Shown: one piece after another, positions 23,803-31,995 of the stretch
Layout: each line of letters opens with the position of its first letter
Position numbering within the stretch: position 1 is the first letter of the stretch
Assembly (NCBI GenBank): GCA_030950375.1
Contig: JAUZRN010000050.1
Coordinates: 1 to 46,539 of the forward strand
From: Rhodothermus sp.
GTDB lineage: Bacteria > Bacteroidota > Rhodothermia > Rhodothermales > Rhodothermaceae
Length of the DNA stretch: 46,539 nt
Direction: 5' to 3'
Notes under the pieces: generated by a model
What the model saw: only the letters and a program-made list of their open reading frames with translations
Told to the model about the DNA's origin: nothing
The model's database searches: none
Program-made: the position numbers and the translations under genes

Positions 23803-25271
23803 TAGCGACCGAACCCTTTCACCCTCTTGGTGGTTTGTTGAGCCCGACCGCGTTCCCACCCGAAACGGCTGTGCTGAAAAAAGGAGCTGAGCTGGAACTG
23901 ATTGTCGAGAAATTTGCCGATCGCGGGAAATCGCTGACCCGCGTGGATGGGTACGTACTGTTCATCGACGGCGGCGTACCCGGCGACCGGGCCCGCGTAC
24001 GCATCGTCCGGCGCAAGAAAAACTATGCGGAAGGCCGCCTTGTCGAACTGCTTGAACCAAGCCCGCTCCGCACCGAACCACGCTGCCGTTACTTTGGCAC
24101 GTGCGGTGGCTGCAAATGGCAACACGTGCGCTATGAAGCACAACTCGAAGCCAAGCAACAGCGGGTCTACGAGGCGCTCGTCCACCATGGCGGCTTTGAG
24201 GACGTTGACGTTCGTCCTACCCTGCCCGCCCCTCGGCTGTACGGCTATCGCAACAAGATGGAGTTTTCCTTCAGCGCTGATCGCTGGCTGACCGCTGACG
24301 AGATCGCCAGCGGCCAACCACTCGAGCGCCATTTCGCTGTGGGTCTGCACGTGCCGGGCAACTTTTACAAAGTAATCGATCTGGAAGAATGCCACCTGCC
24401 TGAGCCGATCACGGTACACCTGCTCAATGAGCTGCGGGCGTTTTTCAAAACGCGTGGCTGGGAACCATGGGATATTCGAGAGCACCGGGGATACCTGCGC
24501 CACCTGGTCATCCGCACTGGCACACGCACCGGCGAAGTAATGGTGAACCTGGTCACCAGCCGTTACGACGAGGCACGCATGGCTGAGCTGGGCGCCTTTC
24601 TGCAGCAGTACTTTCCGGAAGTTACCACCCTGGTCAACACGATCAACACGCGGCCGGCCCAGGTGTCCTACGGGGAAGCTGTCTACACGATCTTCGGGCC
24701 GGGCGTTATCCACGACTGCATCGGGCCGTTTCGCTTTGAGATTGCGCCTGACGCCTTCTTCCAGACCAACACGGAGCAGGCCGAACGGCTTTATGAAGTG
24801 GCACGTGAGCTGGCGGCGCTGCGTCCGGACGACCTGGTGTATGACCTGTACTGCGGCACCGGAACAATCTCCATTTTTATGGCGCCGCATGTGCGACACG
24901 TCGTGGGAGTGGAGCTGGTAGCCTCGGCCGTAGAGAATGCCCGCGCCAACGCGGCCGCCAACGGCATCACGAACTGTACGTTCGTGGCCGGCGATCTGTT
25001 GAAGGTGCTCACGCCGACGTTTGTGCAAACGCACGGCCGCCCCGACGTGGTCATCGTCGATCCCCCACGCGGCGGTATGCATCCCCGGGTGGTTCGTCGC
25101 ATCGGCCAGCTCCGTCCGGAGCGGTTCGTTTATGTGAGCTGCAATCCGCAAACGCAGGCGCGTGATCTGAAGCTGCTCCGCGAGCAATACCGAATCGAGG
25201 CCGTACAGCCCGTCGATCTGTTTCCGCATACCGACCATGTGGAATGCGTCGTTGCCCTGCGGGCCTGTTAA
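23799..25271 (+). CDS. rlmD: 23S rRNA (uracil-5-)-methyltransferase, RlmD-type
   Basis: A 490-residue SAM-dependent RNA uracil C5 methyltransferase (RumA/TrmA superfamily). An N-terminal TRAM domain covers about residues 28-85. The iron-sulfur cysteines are Cys96, Cys102 and Cys105 (CRYFGTCGGCKWQ), with a fourth in EECHLPEP near residue 200. The SAM-binding site is LYCGTGTISIFMAP and the catalytic cysteine is Cys448 in YVSCNPQTQARDL. Whether U1939 or another rRNA or tRNA uracil is the target cannot be told from sequence. The ATG at 23799 overlaps the preceding stop by 4 bp, which supports it, although the first 25 residues do not match the family and a GTG at 23871 would also fit. Confidence 0.92.
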   Translation: MIATEPFHPLGGLLSPTAFPPETAVLKKGAELELIVEKFADRGKSLTRVDGYVLFIDGGVPGDRARVRIVRRKKNYAEGRLVELLEPSPLRTEPRCRYFGTCGGCKWQHVRYEAQLEAKQQRVYEALVHHGGFEDVDVRPTLPAPRLYGYRNKMEFSFSADRWLTADEIASGQPLERHFAVGLHVPGNFYKVIDLEECHLPEPITVHLLNELRAFFKTRGWEPWDIREHRGYLRHLVIRTGTRTGEVMVNLVTSRYDEARMAELGAFLQQYFPEVTTLVNTINTRPAQVSYGEAVYTIFGPGVIHDCIGPFRFEIAPDAFFQTNTEQAERLYEVARELAALRPDDLVYDLYCGTGTISIFMAPHVRHVVGVELVASAVENARANAAANGITNCTFVAGDLLKVLTPTFVQTHGRPDVVIVDPPRGGMHPRVVRRIGQLRPERFVYVSCNPQTQARDLKLLREQYRIEAVQPVDLFPHTDHVECVVALRAC

Positions 25272-25283
25272 CCTTTTCGAGCC

Positions 25284-26291
25284 ATGACCCGAGGCATTGC
25301 CTTTGTTACCGGCGGAACCGGCTTTATCGGAAGCCACCTGGTCGAAGAGCTGCTACGCCGGGGCTACCGTGAAGTGCGTTGCCTGGTGCGCAGGGAGTTG
25401 CGCTGGCTGAAAGGGCTCGACATTGTACCTGTGCGCGGCGACTTCTCCCGGATCGAAGTGCTCTGGGAGGCCGTGCGCGATGCGGATGTGGTCTTTCACG
25501 TAGCAGGTGTGACGCGCGCCCGCGACTGGGCCACCTTCGAACGGGGCAACATCACGGCTACTCTCAACCTGCTGGGCGCTGTACTGGAGGCCAACCCGAA
25601 CGTCCACAAGGTGCTCATCACCAGTAGCCTGGCAGCCGTAGGCTACTGCCCGGGCGGCGTGGCCACCGAGGCATCGCCCCTGCGTCCCATCAGTGCCTAT
25701 GGCCGCAGTAAAGCTCTGATGGAACAGGCCCTGTGGGCCCCCCGTGCCGAAGGTCCTCCCTTTGCCGAACAGCTACCGATCGTGGTGGTGCGCCCACCGG
25801 CCGTCTACGGCCCTCGCGAAGCCGACATCTACACGTTCTTCCGAACCGTCAGCCGTGGCCTGTGCCCCATCGTCGGGAGCGGCCAACACCCGGAACTGAG
25901 CCTCGTGCACGTACGCGACCTGGTACGTGGCATGGTGGACGCCGCCGAGTCGGACGCCACCACCGGGCAAACCTACTTCATCGGTAGCGAACAGTTCTAC
26001 TCCTGGCGCGAAATTCGAGACGCCGCGCTGCGTGCCCTGGGCCGCCGGGCCCTGACCGTCCACATTCCACCGTTTCTGGTGGAGCCCATCGGTGCGCTGG
26101 TAGAACTGGCCGGACGCCTGACCGGCACTTATCCCCCCCTCAACCGCGAAAAAGCCCGCGAAATCCGGCGCGCCTGCAAAATGTGCGCGGTGGACAAAGC
26201 CCGCCGCGACTTCGGCTACCGCCAGCAGATCGGCCTCGAAGAGGGCCTCCAGGAAACCATCACCTGGTACCGCCAGCAGGGCTGGCTGTAG
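25284..26291 (+). CDS. NAD-dependent epimerase/dehydratase (extended SDR)
   Basis: A 335-residue extended short-chain dehydrogenase/reductase. The NAD(P)-binding motif is TGGTGFIGS (residues 9-17). Catalytic Tyr139 and Lys143 lie in SAYGRSKALME, with the catalytic Ser in LITSSLAAVG (114-115). HVAGVTRA near residue 72 is the usual NAD-contact segment. The substrate is probably a nucleotide sugar or a similar hydroxy compound, but no neighbouring sugar gene helps. It follows the methyltransferase gene after 12 bp and is last in the run before a new promoter. Confidence 0.92.
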   Translation: MTRGIAFVTGGTGFIGSHLVEELLRRGYREVRCLVRRELRWLKGLDIVPVRGDFSRIEVLWEAVRDADVVFHVAGVTRARDWATFERGNITATLNLLGAVLEANPNVHKVLITSSLAAVGYCPGGVATEASPLRPISAYGRSKALMEQALWAPRAEGPPFAEQLPIVVVRPPAVYGPREADIYTFFRTVSRGLCPIVGSGQHPELSLVHVRDLVRGMVDAAESDATTGQTYFIGSEQFYSWREIRDAALRALGRRALTVHIPPFLVEPIGALVELAGRLTGTYPPLNREKAREIRRACKMCAVDKARRDFGYRQQIGLEEGLQETITWYRQQGWL

Positions 26292-26295
26292 CCCC

Positions 26296-26322
26296 TTGAC
26301 ATTGTTTTTTTGCTTAGCTTTG
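26296..26322 (+). promoter_or_regulatory. Promoter of the Cys-rich peptide / beta-propeller pair
   Basis: TTGACA (26296-26301) precedes TAGCTTTG (26315-26322), an exact TAnnTTTG match, with a T-rich spacer. The spacing from TTG to TA is 16 nt, shorter than usual. Transcription should start near 26329, about 30 nt before the ATG at 26360. Confidence 0.55.
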
Positions 26323-26359
26323 CAAAAAGCTGATCCCCTTTAACCAACTCCTTCCAGCC

Positions 26360-26569
26360 ATGCGTGTACTTCGTCGCATCCTGTTTGCCGGCCTCGCTGC
26401 CATGGCCCTGCTGCTCTCAGGGGCCCAGTTTACCGGCCGCATCACCACACAAGCCGCCTGTGCCTCCGGAGGGACCTGTACCGATGCGGGGTGTATAGGC
26501 GGATGGATTCCGTGTTATATTCCGCCGGACGGAGGCCTCTGTCTGACCGAACGAACCAATCCCAGGTAA
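26360..26569 (+). CDS. Small secreted Cys-rich peptide, unknown function
   Basis: A 69-residue precursor. Residues 1-24 are a basic then hydrophobic signal peptide (RRILFAGLAAMALLLSGAQ). The mature part contains five cysteines (34, 40, 45, 52, 61) in a Gly/Pro-rich context: CASGGTC, DAGC, WIPC and GGLC. The odd cysteine number leaves one free or allows dimer formation. The stop codon overlaps the ATG of the propeller gene (TAATG), which indicates coupled translation. In Bacteroidota, small exported peptides of the NVEALA type often precede six-bladed propeller genes; this is an analogous arrangement, but the peptide has no NVEALA motif. It has its own promoter. Confidence 0.75.
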   Translation: MRVLRRILFAGLAAMALLLSGAQFTGRITTQAACASGGTCTDAGCIGGWIPCYIPPDGGLCLTERTNPR

Positions 26570-27587
26570 TGGGAAGGGGACGTACGCTGCTGTTCAGATG
26601 GGTGGTATGGGCATACCTGGGGCGTGGCTTTTTGCCACTCCTCGGGTATGCCCAGGAGCCTATACCTCAAAAGCTTCTCTCCCGTACTTTTCGGGAGGGT
26701 GTTTTTCAGCAAATGGAACAGCTGGGTACAGATGAACTGTCGGAACTGCCATTCTATCAGGCCATCGCGCTCCAGGTGCTGCCTCAACGATTGAACGAAG
26801 TATATGTGCTCGATTTTGACGCTGCTGCCGTGCGTCTTATTCAGTTCAATCCGCCTCGTATCATTCGTACATTCGGCCTTGGCAAAGGTCAAGGACCTGG
26901 AGAGCTCGCTAATCCTACCGACTTTAAAGTAGACGACTCATTGCACATCTGGATATGCGATCTGGCAAATAGTCGAATTACTATTTTTGCCCCTGATGGT
27001 TCACTGAAGCGCACCCTCCCGGTACAACATCCTCCTCTACGCATTGCACTTCAACCTGAGCACTTCGTCGTCCATAGCATTCCCTCGATAAATGGGCAGT
27101 TATATCAATACACCCGAAATGGTCAGTTTGTACAATCTTTCGGCAAATTCTCAAATGATTTATTAAACGCAATGGCTTACATGGGATGGATTAATTCCGC
27201 AAAAGATGGTTATGTGTTTTTTGCAGGTTATTGGACAGGAATATTAGCAAAATTTAATCCTAATGGAACATGGATATTTTATCGAATGAATATCGATCAA
27301 ACACCACCTCCACGTGTAAAAACGGACGAAAGGGGAGGCGCTTTGTTGACCGCAGGGCCCCTGTGACAACCTATACATTTAACGTATGGGGCAATTATTT
27401 GTATTTACACACAATAAAAGATAAAACCAATATCTTAGACGTATACGACACACAAAGTGGAGATTATCTGTTCTCCTATCGTATACCTGACCGCTTGACC
27501 CTGCCCTTCATGACAGACACCTTACTGTATGGCATTTACCAGGACACGCTCCTGACACGATGGCGTTGGATACCTGCGCGCCCTTGA
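26569..27587 (+). pseudogene. Six-bladed beta-propeller protein, frameshifted
   Basis: A secreted protein of the six-bladed beta-propeller family found widely in Bacteroidota. The start ATG 26569 overlaps the peptide gene stop (TAATG). Residues 1-29 are a signal peptide (LLGYAQ end). NHL-like blades follow: YVLDFDAAAVRLIQF, then GKGQGPGELANPTDFKVDDSLHIWICDLANSRITIFAPDGSLKRTL. The first frame stops at 27366 after an unrelated tail (LLTAGPL). The following 220 bp in the frame shifted by -1 continue the propeller pattern (WGNYLYLHTIKDKTNILDVYDTQSGDYLF) and end at 27587. The switch probably occurs near 27330-27345 (GGGGAGGCGC), implying loss of one base, a sequencing error or a recoding site. The second half is markedly more A/T-rich than the surroundings. 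It ends 5 bp from the convergent transporter gene. Confidence 0.75.
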
Positions 27588-27592
27588 AGGAA

Positions 27593-28804
27593 CTACTCGT
27601 CTACCGCTGAAGCTTTCAGGGCAGGTTCAGGCAGGCCGTAGCCTACCACCAGCGCCATGACCAGCAGCGCCAGCGCGCCCAGCAGGGCAGTGCTCAGATA
27701 ACCGAACTGCGCGTAAAGCCAGCCAGCAGCTACGCCACTGATCCCGATGCCGAGCTGTCCCAGCGCGATCGACAGGCTCATGAGCGAGCCGCGCTGCGCT
27801 CCCGGCACCAGTGCCGTCAAAAGCGACTGGAGCGGGCTCATCCGCATGCCCACCAAGGCCATCGCCAGGGCAAACATTCCGTAAATCACCGGACCGCTAC
27901 GCATGAGCAGCGGAGCACCGGCCATCAGCACAGCCAGGCCGAGCGTGGCGCTTACAATGAGGGGCTTGCGTCCAACGCGATCCGAAAGCCATCCGGCCAG
28001 CGGACCGGCCACGACGTTCGCCAGCCCGCCGACCAGAAAAAGCAGGGCTATCTCCTGGGTACGGAATCCGCGCATGCGCTCCAGCCAGGTCGGCAGGTAG
28101 ATCAGAAAAAGTCCGATGCTGAAAAACATCAGAAAATACACAAGCGGTGAACGTGATGTGGTTGGCTGCCGCAGCAATCCACGATAGCGCCGAAGCGCCT
28201 CGCATAGCGAAAGGGGTGCCTCGGAGCGCACACCGGGCGGCTGCGGCACATAGCGCCAGATCAGCATGGTAGCCAGCGCCATGGTCAGCCCGAACATCAA
28301 AAACGGCCAGCGGAAGTCGGCCCAGCCGGCCAGCAGCGTTCCGGTCGGAATGCCCACGATCTGCCCGAAAGCCACCCCGCTCATCACCCATCCGTTAGCC
28401 CAGCCACGCCGCTCGTACGGAAAGTAGTCTCCCACGTAACTGACAGCCGCGCCGCTGAGCAGGCCGCCGGCCATGCCAGCCATTGCCCGCACAACAAGCA
28501 GGGCACCGTAGCTGGAGGCCAAGCCATGTAGTAGCAGGGCACCTGTCATGGCACCGCTTCCAACCAGCAGCATCAGTCGCCGTCCCAGCCGATCCGAAAC
28601 AGGCCCCGCTACCAGCGCCATCACGCTGAGCATTACCGCATAAGCCGTAATCAAGCTACCCTGCGCGACTTCCCCAATACCCAGCGTGGCACCAATGCGC
28701 GGCAGGATGGGCACCATAATGATTACCTGACTGCTGGCCGAAAGAACCATCAGCCAGAGCGCCAGCAGGATGCGCCATTCCGACCGAAGCGCCATGCCGT
28801 ACAA
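27593..28804 (-). CDS. MFS transporter
   Basis: A 403-residue major facilitator with about 12 membrane segments, the standard length. Motif A appears twice: GPVSDRLGRRLMLL near residue 66 and GPLAGWLSDRVGRKPLI near residue 271, one in each half. The first half contains GGLLSGAAVSYVGDYF and a conserved GWVMSGVAFGQIVG segment. It is probably a proton-coupled exporter of small molecules; the substrate cannot be named. It is convergent with the propeller gene (5-bp gap) and divergent from the TonB-dependent receptor, with 217 non-coding bp between the starts. I found no clear promoter in that gap. Confidence 0.9.
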   Translation of the reverse strand: MYGMALRSEWRILLALWLMVLSASSQVIIMVPILPRIGATLGIGEVAQGSLITAYAVMLSVMALVAGPVSDRLGRRLMLLVGSGAMTGALLLHGLASSYGALLVVRAMAGMAGGLLSGAAVSYVGDYFPYERRGWANGWVMSGVAFGQIVGIPTGTLLAGWADFRWPFLMFGLTMALATMLIWRYVPQPPGVRSEAPLSLCEALRRYRGLLRQPTTSRSPLVYFLMFFSIGLFLIYLPTWLERMRGFRTQEIALLFLVGGLANVVAGPLAGWLSDRVGRKPLIVSATLGLAVLMAGAPLLMRSGPVIYGMFALAMALVGMRMSPLQSLLTALVPGAQRGSLMSLSIALGQLGIGISGVAAGWLYAQFGYLSTALLGALALLVMALVVGYGLPEPALKASAVDE

Positions 28805-29021
28805 GCCAACGTTTGCTGGCCCAACCGCACCCCCAACCCTTTGTTTCGACAGCTGTGAAAGCTTCGGTGCTATCGAGGAAAAACAAGACTGTTCAACAGA
28901 TTCACCCTTTCAAAAGAACACGTACACCATTAACAATTCGCTAACGGTGCGATAATCACCAGATAACAGGCCACAGCTACTTTGGCAGGCGATCTCAGCA
29001 AGGGCATCGTGCCTGCCGCGT

Positions 29022-31895
29022 ATGAAACACCTGCTGCTATGGACTTTTCTGCTGCCGACAGTCTGTCTGGCTCAGGTCCAGACAGGACGCGTTGTAGGAA
29101 GGGTGGTCGATGCTGAAACGGGCGAGCCGCTTATCGGCGTGAACGTGCTTGTGATAGCAAAGGGCACCGGCGCTGCCACCGACCTGGAGGGTCGCTATGA
29201 AATTGTCAATCTCGCTCCGGGCACCTATACGCTGCGCTTCTCCTACGTGGGCTATGTAAACCAGATCGTCCAGGGCGTTGTGGTGCGTCCCGGGAAAACA
29301 ACCCGTCTTGACCTCAGCCTCGTTCCGGAATCGGTAGGCCTCGAAGCGGTGGTAGTCGAAGCGCGTCTGCTGCGTAACACCGAAGCGGCCCTGCTGGCCG
29401 AACGGCAGAAGGCAGCCGCTGTGAGCGACGCGATCAGCGCCGAAAGGATCAGCCGCACCGGCAGTAACAATGCAGCTGATGCCCTGGAAAAGGTAACAGG
29501 CGCTTCGGTGCTCGACGGCAGGTATGTCTACGTGCGTGGCCTGGGCGAACGCTACATGAATGCCCGGCTCAACGGACTGGACCTTCCCAGCGCTGACCCT
29601 GACCGCAAGGCGGTACCCTTCGACCTGTTTCCCGCTTCCCTGCTGGACCATATTGTGACCGTCAAAACGTTCACACCCGATCAGCCAGGCAGCTTCACCG
29701 GTGGCAGCGTTAACCTGAGCACGCGAGCCTTTCCTGAGGCCTTATCCATCAGCTTTTCTACCTCAATCACCTATCGTCCTCAGATGGTCGGCTTTGGCAA
29801 TCCGATCCCGGCCGTACCCGGAGCCAATCCAGGCACCTGGGGCCTTCGCGCTGATCGCCTCGACGTGCCTTCGCTTTTGAAAACGTACCGATTCGAACGC
29901 ATTCCCTCACTCAGCCAGGCTATCCTGAATGCCGAAAAAGCTCGGCTACTGGACCAGCTCTCACGGGCCCTTGCGCCCGAGATGACGCCCGTTTATCGGC
30001 CGGCTCCGCTTAACCGGAGCTATACGCTCTCGGCAGGCAATCGCTTCGAGCTGGGCGGCGACCGGCTGCTGGGGGTTGTAGCCAGCTTTAGCTACCGACG
30101 ACAAGCTACGGCCTATGACGACGGCATCTGGGCCCGTTATCGGCTAACCGGACGCGATGAAGCGGTTCTTTCCGAAGATAACTATCTGCGCACCCTTTCA
30201 GGCACCGATGAGGTCATCTGGGGCAGCCTGATCCACGCCTCGCTTCGCTTGCATCGACACCATGAACTGGGCCTTAGCCTCATCCAGAACCACAGTGCTG
30301 AAAGCACCGCCCGCTATCAATGGGGGCGCTTTTTATCCCAGTTCCGCCCCGAAGATATCTACGAAACGCGCTCGCTCATCTACATCGAGCGTGACCTGCG
30401 CACCTATCAGGTCCGCGGCAAGCATGTCCTGGGCAGCCCATTTCAGTCCGCCATATTGCGTTGGGACTTCGCCACTACCCGCACCTGGCAGAATGAGCCC
30501 GACCGCCGCTTCTTCACAGATCATTACCGTCTCCGTCCTCGCAACGATGGCACGGTTGATACCCTCTACATCATCCGGGCCACCACCCCCCCTCAGCGCT
30601 ATTTTCGCTACCTGGAGGAATCCAACCAGGTAGGCAATCTGGCACTGGAAGTGCCCTTTGCGACCAACTTTCGCCTCAAAGTGGGGGGCTACCTGGAGCA
30701 CAAAACCCGCACCTATCGTGAGCGCAAATTCGTACTGCGCCAGCATCGAGGCCTTCGCTACGACGGCGACCCGGCCACCTACTTTAGCCCGAATAATCTG
30801 GGCATCATTCAGGAGCGCGATCTAAATGGCGATGGCTCCCCCGATCTGTTCACCTTCGGTCTTTATCTGCAGGAAGACACACAGCCTTCGTCCAATTACG
30901 ACGGGAGTCAGCACATAGGGGCAGGCTTTGCCATGATCGATTGGATGCCTGTGCGCCGGTTGCGTGTCATCACGGGTCTGCGTTACGAGACCACCGACAT
31001 CGAGGTGGTCAGTCACGACACCACGAAGGATGTCGGCCGCCTGCAGCATGCCGACTGGCTCCCGGCTGCCACCTTCATTTATCAACTGGCCAACAACATG
31101 AACCTGCGTCTGGCGTACGGTCGCACGCTGGCCCGACCGGTCTTTCGGGAGCTGGCGCCCTACTCGACCTTCGAGTATGTAGGCGGCTATCTGCTCACGG
31201 GCAATCCCAACCTGCGCCGCACGCTTGTGGACAATTTCGACCTGCGCTGGGAATGGTTCATCCGTCCCGGTGAGTTACTGGCCGCCAGCCTTTTCTTCAA
31301 GTACTTCGACGATCCGATTGAGGTTGTCTATCAACCTTTTGCCCCCAACGATAGCCCCGAGGTGCAGTATCGCAATGTGGAAGATGCCACCCTCTACGGG
31401 TTAGAGCTGGAGGTGCGCAAGCGGTTGGACTTTCTAAGCAGGACCCTGCGCCACTTTGAATTTAGCGCCAACGTGACGCTGGTGCACTCGACAGTACGGG
31501 TACCTGCCGAGGAGTTGCAATCGATTCGGGAGTTGCGGCCTAACGCTCCGGCCACACGCTCGCTACAGGGCCAGTCGCCTTACCTCCTCAACGCCGACCT
31601 GAGCTACGTGCACGAGCAACGCGGAACGGCCGTGAGCCTTTACTACAACGTGTTTGGTCCGCGCCTGAAGGAAGTCGGGTTGGGCGGTACACCCGACACC
31701 TACGAGCAGCCACGTCACACGTTGGATCTAAATATTAGTCAGCGGCTGCTAACCAACCTGTCGCTCAACGTATCGGCGAAGAACCTGCTGAACGCTCGCT
31801 ACCGGGTCGCTCATTTCTACAGAGGGCGAGAGTATGTAACACGCGATTATGGAAGCGGGCGATCGTTTTCCGTTGGGCTACGCTTTCAATACTGA
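29022..31895 (+). CDS. TonB-dependent receptor with carboxypeptidase-regulatory-like domain
   Basis: A 957-residue outer-membrane transporter energised by TonB. Signal peptide residues 1-18 (ending LAQ). Residues about 22-105 form a CarboxypepD-reg-like beta domain (GRVVGRVVDAETGEPLIGVNVLV ... YEIVNLAPGTYTLRFSYVGY), typical for Bacteroidota-lineage receptors. The plug follows with VTGASVLDGRYVYVRGLGERYMNARLNGLDL and SFTGGSVNLSTR. The rest is a 22-strand-type barrel ending in the aromatic strand SFSVGLRFQY. The Ca/Asp loop NLGIIQERDLNGDGSPDLF near residue 595 is extracellular. The substrate is unknown; there is no SusD partner. A T9SS cargo gene follows 100 bp downstream after a strong hairpin, suggesting the two are co-expressed. 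Confidence 0.92.
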   Translation: MKHLLLWTFLLPTVCLAQVQTGRVVGRVVDAETGEPLIGVNVLVIAKGTGAATDLEGRYEIVNLAPGTYTLRFSYVGYVNQIVQGVVVRPGKTTRLDLSLVPESVGLEAVVVEARLLRNTEAALLAERQKAAAVSDAISAERISRTGSNNAADALEKVTGASVLDGRYVYVRGLGERYMNARLNGLDLPSADPDRKAVPFDLFPASLLDHIVTVKTFTPDQPGSFTGGSVNLSTRAFPEALSISFSTSITYRPQMVGFGNPIPAVPGANPGTWGLRADRLDVPSLLKTYRFERIPSLSQAILNAEKARLLDQLSRALAPEMTPVYRPAPLNRSYTLSAGNRFELGGDRLLGVVASFSYRRQATAYDDGIWARYRLTGRDEAVLSEDNYLRTLSGTDEVIWGSLIHASLRLHRHHELGLSLIQNHSAESTARYQWGRFLSQFRPEDIYETRSLIYIERDLRTYQVRGKHVLGSPFQSAILRWDFATTRTWQNEPDRRFFTDHYRLRPRNDGTVDTLYIIRATTPPQRYFRYLEESNQVGNLALEVPFATNFRLKVGGYLEHKTRTYRERKFVLRQHRGLRYDGDPATYFSPNNLGIIQERDLNGDGSPDLFTFGLYLQEDTQPSSNYDGSQHIGAGFAMIDWMPVRRLRVITGLRYETTDIEVVSHDTTKDVGRLQHADWLPAATFIYQLANNMNLRLAYGRTLARPVFRELAPYSTFEYVGGYLLTGNPNLRRTLVDNFDLRWEWFIRPGELLAASLFFKYFDDPIEVVYQPFAPNDSPEVQYRNVEDATLYGLELEVRKRLDFLSRTLRHFEFSANVTLVHSTVRVPAEELQSIRELRPNAPATRSLQGQSPYLLNADLSYVHEQRGTAVSLYYNVFGPRLKEVGLGGTPDTYEQPRHTLDLNISQRLLTNLSLNVSAKNLLNARYRVAHFYRGREYVTRDYGSGRSFSVGLRFQY

Positions 31896-31917
31896 GCGAA
31901 AACAATCCCTGAAGATA

Positions 31918-31949
31918 GCGAAGCGGCGGCCTTCGGGCCGCCGCTTCGC
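31918..31949 (+). terminator. Perfect 14-bp hairpin with TTCG loop between receptor and cargo genes
   Basis: GCGAAGCGGCGGCC (31918-31931) pairs with GGCCGCCGCTTCGC (31936-31949) around a TTCG tetraloop. It begins 22 bp after the receptor stop codon. No T run follows, so it may be a partial terminator, a processing or stability element that sets the ratio of the two genes, rather than a full terminator. Confidence 0.6.
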
Positions 31950-31995
31950 ATAAGCACTCGCCGTTAACAAACCATAAACCCAACGTAATCTCACT

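Noticed and set aside
23670-25337. Minus-strand frame of 555 residues across the uracil methyltransferase gene
   Set aside because: The plus strand carries complete RlmD motifs. The long antisense frame is explained by GC-rich codon bias.
27301-27366. Classical X XXY YYZ slippery site for programmed -1 frameshifting in the propeller gene
   Set aside because: GTAAAAACGG resembles A-rich slippery sequence but does not fit the heptamer in the original frame, and no strong downstream structure is visible. Error or decay is more likely.
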